From CAZJTL01 sp964548905 (GTDB taxonomy: Bacteria > Cyanobacteriota > Cyanobacteriia > Cyanobacteriales > Xenococcaceae), in the NCBI GenBank assembly GCA_964548905.1, contig CAZJTL010000152.1:1-12837 (forward strand): a stretch of DNA of 12,837 nt, written 5' to 3'. The position numbers and the translations under genes were made by a program. Below, piece by piece: positions 6,032 to 12,826 of the stretch. How positions within the stretch are numbered: the stretch's first letter is position 1; every line of letters starts with the position of its first letter. The notes below the pieces were generated by a model. It was not told the DNA's origin and searched no databases. It worked only from the letters and a program-made list of their open reading frames with translations.

Positions 6032-6386
6032 AATTCCTATCTGCCAACAAAAGCATCATCCAGAAAGCCAAAAGCTCGATCGCATTCAAAAGCAAAGTCT
6101 CAGTATCGAAAAAGCTCAACGTATGGCTGAATTTTTCAGTCTGTTGGGAGATGCCAATCGATTGAGAATCTTGTCTATCTTGGCAAAACAAGAACTCTGC
6201 GTTTGCGATCTAGCTATGGCAATGGATATGAGCGAATCGGCAGTATCTCATCAATTAAGAACTTTACGCGCACTGCGACTAGTAGGATATCAAAAGCAGG
6301 GGCGTAAAGTATATTATCGTCTTTTAGACCATCACGTTTTCGACTTGTATAATTCCGTCGCCGAACACTTGGATGAAGTTGGTTAG
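6024..6386 (+). CDS. smtB: ArsR/SmtB-family metal-responsive repressor (ZiaR/SmtB/BxmR-like)
   Basis: This winged-helix dimer represses the upstream operator and is released by metal. ESAVSHQLRTLR is the recognition helix. The alpha-5 zinc site is complete: DHH then EHLDE gives Asp, His, His, Glu at SmtB spacing (D104, H106, H117, E120 in SmtB). The alpha-3N site is also kept: an N-terminal Cys-x3-His (CQQKH) plus ELCVCDL, with the second Cys seen in ZiaR and BxmR rather than SmtB. No ATG lies early enough, so the start is GTG. I prefer 6024 (AGGA 7 nt upstream, 120 residues, 8-nt overlap with the metallothionein). GTG 6003 (127 residues, AGGTG 9 nt upstream) and GTG 5991 are also open. It should sense zinc, possibly cadmium, copper or silver as well. 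The shared transcript makes it autoregulatory. Confidence 0.92.
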   Translation: MAKIPICQQKHHPESQKLDRIQKQSLSIEKAQRMAEFFSLLGDANRLRILSILAKQELCVCDLAMAMDMSESAVSHQLRTLRALRLVGYQKQGRKVYYRLLDHHVFDLYNSVAEHLDEVG

Positions 6387-6403
6387 GGGTTAGAGTTTAG
6401 GGG

Positions 6404-6417
6404 CTAGGGATCCCTAG
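6404..6417. terminator. Palindrome between convergent smtB and comF
   Basis: CTAGGGATCCCTAG is a perfect 14-bp palindrome overlapping the comF stop codon, 18 bp past the smtB stop. It is preceded by two loose copies of TTAGGGG. It could act as a weak two-way hairpin, but there is no T-run on either side, so terminator function is uncertain. Confidence 0.3.
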
Positions 6418-7066
6418 TCACCAGACTTGCTGTCACTACACCAAAAACTTTAATGCCTTTGCCAGATAGCACTTTACTTGCTTGTTTAACCGTCGTTCCC
6501 CTGGTATAAATATCATCTACTAACAGTACTGGCGATTTAGGAAAACTAGCTTGAAAATCTTTTCCTATCCTGAAAGCACCATCCAGATTTCGCTCTCGTT
6601 CGATCGCGCTTAAACCAAACAGGGGTTTAGTATTGCGTACTCTTTCTAAACCTTGTTTTTGTAAAGTATAACCAGTTAACCGACAAAAACTTTTAGCAAT
6701 TATCTCTGCTTGATTGAAGCCTCGTTCTTGTAATTTACTTTTATAGAGAGGAATCGGTACTACTGTTAATTTCTTGGCACTTTTTCCTACAGCAGAAGTT
6801 AACCAAGTTTTAGCTAACCAAGTTCCCATTAACTCTCCTAATTCTGGATGGGATTCGTATTTCATCTTGGCGATCGCCTGTTTCAAAGAGCCGCCGTATG
6901 CACCCCATGCAAACACAGGTAATTCTCCTTGCCAAAACTGAGTGCGATCGATTACTTCACATTTTTGTAAATGTTTTTGACAGTAAGAACAAATAATTTC
7001 ACTAGTCGCTCGTTGACAGAGAGGACAAGGGGATTTGAGGAATAGAGAAAGAAAACTTTTTAACAT
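6404..7066 (-). CDS. comF: ComF family protein (zinc finger plus phosphoribosyltransferase-like domain)
   Basis: The protein has 220 residues. An N-terminal four-cysteine zinc finger (CPLC at 14-17, CSYC at 26-29) is followed by a type I phosphoribosyltransferase-like domain with VPIPLYKSKLQERGFNQA at 103-120 and the PRPP-binding loop LLVDDIYTRGTT at 181-192. This is the ComFC architecture. In naturally competent bacteria ComF helps take imported single-stranded DNA into the cytoplasm with the ComFA helicase and DprA. Transformable cyanobacteria also need comF. Length and motifs are complete. It converges on the repressor gene with 17 bp between the stops. A 14-bp palindrome (6404-6417) overlaps its stop codon. 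No other competence gene is near. Confidence 0.9.
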   Translation of the reverse strand: MLKSFLSLFLKSPCPLCQRATSEIICSYCQKHLQKCEVIDRTQFWQGELPVFAWGAYGGSLKQAIAKMKYESHPELGELMGTWLAKTWLTSAVGKSAKKLTVVPIPLYKSKLQERGFNQAEIIAKSFCRLTGYTLQKQGLERVRNTKPLFGLSAIERERNLDGAFRIGKDFQASFPKSPVLLVDDIYTRGTTVKQASKVLSGKGIKVFGVVTASLVTRDP

Positions 7067-7213
7067 TAGGTTTTGAGCTAGCGGTTCGATCGGGAATTCT
7101 CAGAGTTAACCTTAAAATACGAGCGAGAATTTGTCATTAGATCAAAAAATGGGCAATTTCTCCCTTGTCCGCCTTGTCCTGTCTTAACCCATCAATTTAA
7201 GGTTGACACACTA

Positions 7214-8236
7214 CTAGGGATGAACACTGCCATCAGGCATAGTTGTTTGGGTTAAATTAATACTCGTCAAAATGCTTTTGCTCAGATTAACTGCTCTAAG
7301 ATCTGCACCTTTAAGAGAAATATCGATCATATTAGCATTCTGCAAAATAGCTTCAACTAAGATAGCCCGTTCTAATAAAGAATATTTTAAATCAGCATTG
7401 CGAAGACTAACCCCAGTTAAATTGGCACCAGTAAAATTGGCAGAACTAAAATCAATGCGACTTTTGTTCACAATCATGGTCATGTTGAGATCGGACATAG
7501 TTGCCAGACTAGAGTTAACTTCTCTTAATACTGCACCAGTAAGATTAGCTCCGCGTAAATTAGCCTTACGAAGATTACCTCTTTTTAAGTTGGCTTGAGA
7601 TAAATTGGCGTTGCGTAAATTAGATTCACTCAGATCGGCGCGATCGAGATTGGCTTGAGTTAGATCTGCATTAGTTAAATTAGCATCAGTCAGATCGGCT
7701 CGACTGAGATTGGCACCACTTAAATCTATATCTTGCAAATTAGCGCCGCTTAAATCGGCTCGACTAAGATTGGCATTGGTTAAATCTACACCGACAAGAT
7801 TACTACCGCTAAGATTGGCTCGGCTGAGATCTGAGCCGCTAAAATCTACACAACTAAGCTCAGCTCCAGTTAGATTAGCATCTCTGAGGTCGCAATTGCG
7901 TAAAAATCCCTGCCTGAGATTAACTTTATTTAAATCGGCTCGAACTAAAGTAGATTTATCTAAATTAGCCCAACTTAAATCGGCTTCGCTCAGATCGGCA
8001 TTGGCTAAATTTGCTCCTACTAATTTAGTATTAATCAAACGAGAGAACATTAGTTCGGCACGACTGAAATTAGCACCAGAGAAATCTGTGCCGCTTAAAT
8101 TTGCCCAGCTTAGATCGCTACGACTTAAATTAATGTAAAGTAGATTAGCTTGTATAATTTCTAGACTATTTAAATCTAGTTTGCTAAAATTCTTTTCCCC
8201 CGCTTCGTATTTCCAGCGTAATTCATCACCGTTCAT
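7214..8236 (-). CDS. Pentapeptide-repeat protein
   Basis: The protein has 340 residues, almost entirely of A(D/N)LXX repeats: roughly 55-60 units from about residue 19 to 330. These fold as a right-handed quadrilateral beta-helix. The run is interrupted at about 234-258 (REVNSSLATMSDLNMTMIVNKSRID), where the repeat loses register before resuming, so two stacked helices or a bulge are likely. The N-terminal cap (ELRWKYEAGEKNFSKLDL) and the C-terminal tail TTMPDGSVHP are typical of cyanobacterial members. No signal peptide or catalytic domain is seen. Functions in the family vary, from gyrase protection to carbon and manganese handling, and most are unknown. The DNA shows a matching 15-bp periodicity. 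On the minus strand GAAAGAAG lies about 11 nt before the ATG. Confidence 0.92.
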   Translation of the reverse strand: MNGDELRWKYEAGEKNFSKLDLNSLEIIQANLLYINLSRSDLSWANLSGTDFSGANFSRAELMFSRLINTKLVGANLANADLSEADLSWANLDKSTLVRADLNKVNLRQGFLRNCDLRDANLTGAELSCVDFSGSDLSRANLSGSNLVGVDLTNANLSRADLSGANLQDIDLSGANLSRADLTDANLTNADLTQANLDRADLSESNLRNANLSQANLKRGNLRKANLRGANLTGAVLREVNSSLATMSDLNMTMIVNKSRIDFSSANFTGANLTGVSLRNADLKYSLLERAILVEAILQNANMIDISLKGADLRAVNLSKSILTSINLTQTTMPDGSVHP

Positions 8237-8505
8237 TAATTTACAGCTTCTTTCGACAGGATCAAAATATATGTTTCCCTAAATTAACTTTCAAACTAAC
8301 AAATGGCTAGTAAGCGAAGGCAGAAGGCTTTTACTAAGCAATTAAAATTACTTTCAAGCGAGTAAGTCTTGTCTGGATCGAATTTCAGAATAGTTGCGGA
8401 ATATAGGACAACAAAACTATAACTGTCGAAGAAAGTTTGTTCGTCAGCAAAAAACTAAAATTGCCGATAGCAATTGTTTATTTCATTTATTTTTGGTTAC
8501 TGTTT
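8237..8505. other. Divergent intergenic region with hairpin and mirrored leader motif
   Basis: Two features stand out. A hairpin (TAGTAAGC at 8308-8315, GCTTTTACTA at 8327-8336, one bulge) lies mid-region. The octamer CTGTCGAA followed by a purine run (GAAAG or AGAAG) stands before both divergent genes: on the minus strand near 8250-8262 and on the plus strand at 8423-8436. No consensus promoter is clear. Confidence 0.4.
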
Positions 8506-9459
8506 ATGTCTTCTAATTTAGATGCGGTTGAATTATCTATAGTTGTTCCTGTGTATAACGAAGAAGCTAATATCGACTATCTCTTCAAAAGACTTTTATC
8601 GGTTTTAGAAAGAATGGAAACTACCTATGAAATCGTCTGTGTTAATGATGGTAGTAAAGATAATACGCTGTTTTGTTTGGTCGAACATCACAAGCATAAC
8701 CCAATTATCAAGGTAGTTAATTTATCACGCAATTTTGGCAAGGAAATTGCTTTAACCGCAGGAATTGATTATGCGACGGGTGCAGCAATTATCCCTATCG
8801 ATGCAGATTTACAAGATCCTCCAGAATTAATCGAACAATTGGTAGCCAAATGGCACGAAGGCTATGATGTGGTTTATGCTACCAGGCGATCGCGAGAAGG
8901 AGAAACTTGGTTAAAACGTTTTACAGCTAATGCTTTTTATCGAACGATTGGCAAAATGAGTCGTGTGCCGATTCCCAGGAATACAGGAGATTTTCGTTTG
9001 CTCGATCGCCGCGTGGTCGATGCTCTAAAATTAATGCCAGAAAGAACTCGTTTTATGAAAGGATTATTTGCTTGGGTAGGTTACAGACAAGCATCTGTCA
9101 TGTTCGATCGCGAACCTCGTTTTCAAGGTAGTACCACTTGGAATTATTGGAAGCTTTGGAATTTTGCGATCGATGGCATTGCTTCTTTTAGTTTTCTGCC
9201 TTTAAAAGTTTGGAGTTATGTAGGTGTAGCTATTTCTGGGATCTCGCTTTTGTATGCTTCTTTTTTAGTAATTCGCACCTTAGTCTTAGGGATTGATGTT
9301 CCTGGTTATGCTTCATTGATGGTAGCGATTCTTTTTTTAGGAGGCATACAGTTAATTACTCTCGGTATTATTGGCGAATATATCGGTCGCATTTACGAAG
9401 AAGTTAAAGGAAGACCTTTATATTTAGTTCGAGAGAGTTATGGTTTTGAGAATAATTGA
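8506..9459 (+). CDS. Polyprenyl-phosphate glycosyltransferase (GT2, GtrB/DPM1-like)
   Basis: With the ATG at 8506 the protein has 317 residues. It is a membrane-bound GT2 enzyme that moves a sugar from a nucleotide donor to a polyprenyl phosphate, for later use in surface glycans. Marks are VVPVYNEE at 13-20, CVNDGSKD at 45-52, the metal-binding DADLQDPPE at 99-107, RNTGDFRLLDRRV at 158-170 and RFMKGLFAWVGYRQ at 182-195. Two C-terminal membrane helices follow (about 232-258 and 268-292), then IGRIYEEVKGRPLYLV, as in GtrB, CsbB and YkcC. The frame is open back to TTG 8437, adding a hydrophobic stretch, but relatives begin close to the ELSIVVPVYNEE strand. The stop TGA lies exactly at the end of the tnpB element and may be supplied by it, so the native C-terminus could have been slightly different. 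Confidence 0.9.
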   Translation: MSSNLDAVELSIVVPVYNEEANIDYLFKRLLSVLERMETTYEIVCVNDGSKDNTLFCLVEHHKHNPIIKVVNLSRNFGKEIALTAGIDYATGAAIIPIDADLQDPPELIEQLVAKWHEGYDVVYATRRSREGETWLKRFTANAFYRTIGKMSRVPIPRNTGDFRLLDRRVVDALKLMPERTRFMKGLFAWVGYRQASVMFDREPRFQGSTTWNYWKLWNFAIDGIASFSFLPLKVWSYVGVAISGISLLYASFLVIRTLVLGIDVPGYASLMVAILFLGGIQLITLGIIGEYIGRIYEEVKGRPLYLVRESYGFENN

Positions 9460-9600
9460 CGTACTCCCGCCGTTAAGCTGACGCTGTAACGGGGGATTCT
9501 AAATCTTGCGAATTAGATTTTCTGCTTCTAACCGTGCCAACTAGAATATCGTTACTGATACTCCCCGTCGCTTCCAGTCCACAGACATTTTCTAAGACGA
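9436..9600 (-). ncRNA. Possible TnpB guide RNA (omega RNA) at the right end
   Basis: In this family TnpB uses a guide RNA that spans the 3' end of tnpB and the element's right end and continues into flanking DNA. Here the tnpB stop codon (9473-9475) lies inside the right-end hairpin, CCGTTA with TAACGG plus an inner AGC/GCT pair. The guide would start beyond about 9456 and read TTATTCTCAAAACCAT, matching the end of the glycosyltransferase gene. Extent and 5' end are guesses from the family, not seen directly. Confidence 0.3.
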
Positions 9601-10747
9601 TCTGCCCGACCGCCTGTATTCCCCGATTTCTAATTTCTTGGGCTGCTGCTACATCTCGCGTAGTGGTATATTCGCACTCATGGCAATGGTGAACTCGGAT
9701 ATCTAGAGCTTTCTTTCCTGTGTGTGCGCCACAGTTGGGACAAGTTTGACTTGTTCCATTCTTGTCTACCTTGGCAAAATACACATCCCGACGAAAACAT
9801 ACCCATTCTAGAATGTTCACAAACTGACCAAAACCAGCATCAGCACTGTGTTTGCTTAACATTCCTCTTTGCCAACCGACAAAATTGATGTCTTCTACAA
9901 AAAGCATTCCAGCACCATCACACAGATGATGAGCTAGTTTAAAGTGCCAATCTTGGCGAGTGTCAGATATACGCTGATGTAGCCTAGCTATTTTCTGATT
10001 TGACTTGTGCCGATTATTTGAACCTTTTTGCTTATTCTTTAACCTGCGTTGCAGCAATTTAAGCTTGCGTTGTAAAGTTTTTAAGAACAATGGTCGTTTA
10101 ATCTCTTCACCGTCACTGGTAGCTACAAACTTGTCGTAGCCTAAATCCAGCCCTCTAGGATGTCCGTGAGGCATTGCCCCCGGAACGTCAACATTAAGCT
10201 GTAGTGACAACATCACGAAGTAACCAGACGCTTTTCTAACTATCCTTGCTTGCTTGGGAACGAACCCGTCAGGTATTGGACGAGACATTCTCCATTTAAC
10301 TTCTTTCAAACCAGGAAGCTTAATTGCGGATAGTGAGATTGGATCTTTGTTTAACTGAGGAAAAACAAACGATCTCATGCGATATTTATGCTTGAATCGT
10401 GGAAACCCAAAGCCACGATTGTTCATATCGTCCCAAGCTCTATCTAATGTCCTTAAAGTTTGTTGTAAAACCTGAGCGTTAGCTGACAAGAGAAAATCAT
10501 TGTTTCCCTTGGCTTTAGTTAACAACTTGGCTTGTCGATGGTAGTTAGGAAATGGCTCGTCAACTGACATGATGTATTCCCGTTCAATCGAACAAGCATT
10601 CACAGGCGATTTACGAGACTTGCACCAGTCTTTGCGATGGTTAAGCGCAAAGTTCCACACAGAACGACATACATCAAGTGTGTTCTCAATATACGCTATT
10701 TGCTCTGCTGTTGGTTCTAGCTTGTACTCGTAAGTTAATGTAATCAT
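9473..10747 (-). CDS. tnpB: TnpB, RNA-guided RuvC nuclease of an IS605-type element
   Basis: The protein has 424 residues and an intact RuvC triad: Asp201 in GLDLGYDKF, Glu285 in LFVEDINFVGW, and Asp365 in TTRDVAAAQ. The zinc ribbon CPNC (336-339) and CHEC (355-358) sits between the last two. The N-terminal helix-turn-helix region (YKLEPTAEQIAYIENTLDVCRSVWNFAL) and the basic helix at 222-260 (KTLQRKLKLLQRRLKNKQ) complete the family layout. TnpB cleaves DNA matching its guide RNA next to a short motif, which helps the element persist at its site. Nothing suggests a broken gene. ATG 10747 begins 3 nt after a 13-bp stem that could fold the leader. No tnpA accompanies it. Confidence 0.95.
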   Translation of the reverse strand: MITLTYEYKLEPTAEQIAYIENTLDVCRSVWNFALNHRKDWCKSRKSPVNACSIEREYIMSVDEPFPNYHRQAKLLTKAKGNNDFLLSANAQVLQQTLRTLDRAWDDMNNRGFGFPRFKHKYRMRSFVFPQLNKDPISLSAIKLPGLKEVKWRMSRPIPDGFVPKQARIVRKASGYFVMLSLQLNVDVPGAMPHGHPRGLDLGYDKFVATSDGEEIKRPLFLKTLQRKLKLLQRRLKNKQKGSNNRHKSNQKIARLHQRISDTRQDWHFKLAHHLCDGAGMLFVEDINFVGWQRGMLSKHSADAGFGQFVNILEWVCFRRDVYFAKVDKNGTSQTCPNCGAHTGKKALDIRVHHCHECEYTTTRDVAAAQEIRNRGIQAVGQIVLENVCGLEATGSISNDILVGTVRSRKSNSQDLESPVTASA

Positions 10748-10750
10748 GGT

Positions 10751-10811
10751 TATATTTTAGCCTACATAAGTCAAAAGTATGTGTAGAAAATGTCAACCAG
10801 GCTAAAATATA
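10751..10811 (-). promoter_or_regulatory. 13-bp inverted repeat in the tnpB leader
   Basis: TATATTTTAGCCT (10751-10763) and AGGCTAAAATATA (10799-10811) are perfectly complementary around a 35-nt loop. On the tnpB strand the second arm ends 3 nt before the ATG and includes the only purine-rich stretch that could serve as ribosome site (AGG). An RNA containing both arms would bury the start region. The loop holds TTGACA on the minus strand, a possible -35, so a promoter inside the loop would give transcripts lacking the first arm. Confidence 0.55.
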
Positions 10812-10837
10812 TTTGTTTTTTTGGTCGGAATTCATGA

Positions 10838-10875
10838 GGCACGGAATCTGAGGTTTCCTCAGATTGCTGAGTGCC
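10838..10875. repeat. Left-end hairpin of the tnpB element
   Basis: The inner stem AATCTGAGG (10845-10853) pairs perfectly with CCTCAGATT (10857-10865) over a TTT loop. After an unpaired GG/GCTGA, an outer stem GGCAC (10838-10842) pairs with GTGCC (10871-10875). No T-run follows on the minus strand. In IS200 relatives such left-end hairpins are bound by transposase or stop incoming transcription. Confidence 0.7.
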
Positions 10876-10877
10876 GT

Positions 10878-10928
10878 CTCCCGCTAAATTTTTGTTCGTC
10901 TGAACGACGCACTCAACTGTAACGGGAG
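10878..10928. repeat. Outer left-end stem (CTCCCG...CGGGAG) of the tnpB element
   Basis: CTCCCG (10878-10883) can pair with CGGGAG (10923-10928), enclosing a small TCGT-CTGA-ACGA hairpin. The same CTCCCG and TAACGGG pieces occur in the right-end hairpin (9464-9495), which links the two structures as ends of one element. It lies 12 bp inside the proposed left boundary. Confidence 0.5.
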
Positions 10929-11009
10929 TCCTCTCGCTTCATCAAGATAGATTTCCAATTTTCTGGAACTCAGTAACCATCGATACAAAAACTTATAGTT
11001 TCTATTTTT

Positions 11010-11891
11010 ATGATCGACCTGTTGTCAAAAACCTTTGGCAGCATTCAAGTTTTGAAAGAGAAAAAGCATAAAAAACGGGAAACTCATTCTGAAAGCGAAC
11101 CATCCGAGTTGAAAAAACTAGGCAAAAAAGAATACGAACAAGAGCAAACAAAACTGCAAACCGAACTCGTTAAGATGCAGTACTGGATCAAACATACTGG
11201 CTATCGCTTAGTCATTATCTTTGAAGGACGAGATGCGGCGGGAAAAGGAGGTACGATTAAACGAATTGTCGATCCGCTTAATCCTCGTGGTTGTCGAGTA
11301 GTTGCCTTGGGAACACCATCCGATCGCGAGAAAACCCAGTGGTATTTTCAACGCTATGTAGAACACTTACCTTCTGCTGGGGAAATTGTCCTGTTCGATC
11401 GCAGTTGGTATAACCGCGCTGGAGTAGAACATGTCATGGGTTTTTGCACTGAAGCACAGTATCAAGAGTTCATGCAATCCTGTCCAGAATTCGAGCGAAT
11501 GCTGGTGCGATCGGGAATCATGTTGCTCAAATATTGGTTTTCGGTGAGTGACGAAGAACAGGAACGTCGCTTTCAATCTCGTACCAAAGATCCTGCACGT
11601 CGCTGGAAACTGAGTCCCATGGATTTAGAATCGCGCGATCGCTGGGTGGAATATTCCAAGGCAAAAGATACCATGTTTGCCCATACCAATATTCCAGAAG
11701 CACCTTGGTTTACGGTGGAAGCGGATGACAAAAAACGCGCCCGTCTCAACTGCTTAAGCCATATCTTAAGCAAGGTTCCCTATACCGACATGACACCAGA
11801 AGCCATGGAGTTACCGCCACGTCGGTCAGCCCCAGATGACTACGTGCGTCCACCAAGAAACGAACAGTTTTTTGTTCCCCATGTCTACTAA
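11010..11891 (+). CDS. ppk2: Polyphosphate kinase 2 family (PPK2)
   Basis: This 293-residue soluble enzyme transfers phosphate between polyphosphate and nucleotides. Class I PPK2 enzymes mostly make ATP or GTP from polyphosphate and ADP or GDP. The single PPK2 domain (about 45-265) has Walker A EGRDAAGKGGTIKRI (72-86), the Walker B region LFDRSWYNRAGVE (128-140) and the basic lid KDPARRWKLSPMD (193-205). The first 40 residues are charged and Lys-rich, as is common. Together with glutamine synthetase III downstream it suggests nutrient or energy-stress functions, but the 62-bp gap holds no clear shared signal. The start ATG is preceded by TATAGT (10994-10999), a possible -10 without a good -35. 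Only about 70 bp separate the ATG from the tnpB element, so its original upstream region may have been interrupted. Confidence 0.93.
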   Translation: MIDLLSKTFGSIQVLKEKKHKKRETHSESEPSELKKLGKKEYEQEQTKLQTELVKMQYWIKHTGYRLVIIFEGRDAAGKGGTIKRIVDPLNPRGCRVVALGTPSDREKTQWYFQRYVEHLPSAGEIVLFDRSWYNRAGVEHVMGFCTEAQYQEFMQSCPEFERMLVRSGIMLLKYWFSVSDEEQERRFQSRTKDPARRWKLSPMDLESRDRWVEYSKAKDTMFAHTNIPEAPWFTVEADDKKRARLNCLSHILSKVPYTDMTPEAMELPPRRSAPDDYVRPPRNEQFFVPHVY

Positions 11892-11894
11892 TGG

Positions 11895-11922
11895 TAATGC
11901 TCTAGATTCCGACAAAGCATTA
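11895..11922 (+). other. Small hairpin between ppk2 and glnN
   Basis: TAATGCT (11895-11901) and AGCATTA (11916-11922) pair over a 14-nt loop, directly after the ppk2 stop. No T-run follows, so it is unlikely to stop transcription fully. It could process or protect the ppk2 message. No canonical NtcA site (GTA, eight bases, TAC) is seen in the gap. Confidence 0.35.
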
Positions 11923-11953
11923 TCACTGCAAACAATATCCTCAAGAAATAACT

Positions 11954-12826
11954 ATGAGTCACAAATTGCGTTCTCAGGCAATCTCTCAAGTCATCGATCG
12001 CCAACCGATGCCAGCCAAAGTTCCATCACGACTGGAAGCATTGTGGGCAGCAGATGTTTTTACTCTCAATAAGATGCAGGCAAGTCTTCCCAAAGACGTG
12101 TTTAAATCCCTCAAAAATACGATCCAAAATGGTGGGAAACTTGATGTGTCTGTAGCTGGTGTTGTTGCAGCAGCGATGAAAGATTGGGCTATTTCTAAAG
12201 GCGCATTGTATTACGCTCACGTATTTTATCCCCTTACCAACGCCACCGCAGAAAAACACGATGGCTTCATCTCCGTACAAAGTGATGGAACAGTCATCTC
12301 AGAATTTACAGGTAAAGTTTTGGTGCAAGGCGAACCCGATGGTTCATCCTTTCCCAATGGTGGACTTCGCTCTACTTTTGAAGCCAGAGGATATACAGCT
12401 TGGGATGTCACCAGTCCTGCCTATGTAATGGAAACAGACAATGGTTTGACTTTGTGCATTCCCACTGTTTTCATATCTTGGACTGGTGTTGCTTTAGACA
12501 AGAAAACGCCGCTTTTACGTTCCAACGGGGCAATGAACAAAGCTGCAACTCGCGTTTTAAAGCTGTTAGGGCATACTGACGTAGCGACGGTTAATTCTAG
12601 TTGCGGTGCAGAACAGGAATACTTTTTAGTCGATGCTCATTTTGCCCATAGCCGCCCTGATTTGTTGCTAACAGGTCGCACCTTGTTTGGCAAACCTGCT
12701 GCTAAAGGTCAACAATTTGACGATCATTATTTTGGTGCTATTCCCGATCGCGTTCAGGTTTTTATGCAGGACGTAGAAGAGAAAATAGACCTCTTGCAAA
12801 AGTCAGAACAAAATAAGAGAAAATAA
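11954..12826 (+). pseudogene. glnN: Glutamine synthetase type III, N-terminal part, interrupted
   Basis: This is the N-terminal 277 residues of GSIII, which joins ammonium and glutamate to glutamine using ATP; full-length cyanobacterial GlnN has a little over 700 residues. Marks are the N-terminal domain (FTLNKMQASLPKDVF, 66 residues on AAMKDWAISKGALYYAHVFYPLT), EFTGKVLVQGEPDGSSFPNGG, and the catalytic-domain opening SSCGAEQEYFLVD and DHYFGAIPDRVQVFMQDVEE. Sequence after codon 277 is not GSIII: the last 13 residues (IDLLQKSEQNKRK) come from the 49-bp repeat starting at 12786, the same as in the broken gene at the left end. Later ATP- and metal-binding residues are missing, so this copy cannot work unless the split is an assembly effect. 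GlnN usually serves under nitrogen starvation. The ATG at 11954 follows AAGAAATAACT. Confidence 0.9.

Larger units (their letters stand above)
9456..10940 (-). mobile_element. IS200/IS605-type element, tnpB only (IS1341-like group)
   Basis: The element runs right to left. Its left end (high coordinates) carries hairpins at 10838-10875 and 10878-10928; its right end carries one at 9466-9495. Both ends share CTGTAACGGG (9484-9493 and 10917-10926). The boundaries are inferred: TTGAT precedes the left end on the minus strand (10941-10945), like the insertion site of ISDra2, and TCAA closes the right end (9456-9459), like the cleavage site of IS608. There are no terminal inverted repeats or target duplications, as usual for this family. 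No TnpA Y1 transposase is present, so movement would need one in trans. Confidence 0.8.

Noticed and set aside
5883..6191. Minus-strand 102-residue frame across the metallothionein and repressor
   Set aside because: It is antisense to two strongly identified genes and has no recognisable domain.
7272..8138. Plus-strand open frames of 108 and 142 residues rich in Leu, Lys, Arg and Ala
   Set aside because: They are antisense shadows of the pentapeptide repeats; the 15-bp periodicity of the real gene keeps the opposite strand open.
8437..8505. N-terminal hydrophobic extension of the glycosyltransferase from TTG 8437
   Set aside because: There is no good ribosome site, and relatives start close to the ELSIVVPVYNEE strand; AT-rich leader DNA easily reads as hydrophobic residues.
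10838..10900. Intrinsic terminator for transcription arriving on the plus strand
   Set aside because: The hairpin is strong, but the nearest T-run (about 10889-10893) is separated from the stem by more than 12 bases; it fits better as an element-end structure.
11836..12072. 78-residue plus-strand frame bridging ppk2 and glnN
   Set aside because: It overlaps the ends of two confident genes in another frame and has low-complexity Ser/Thr composition.
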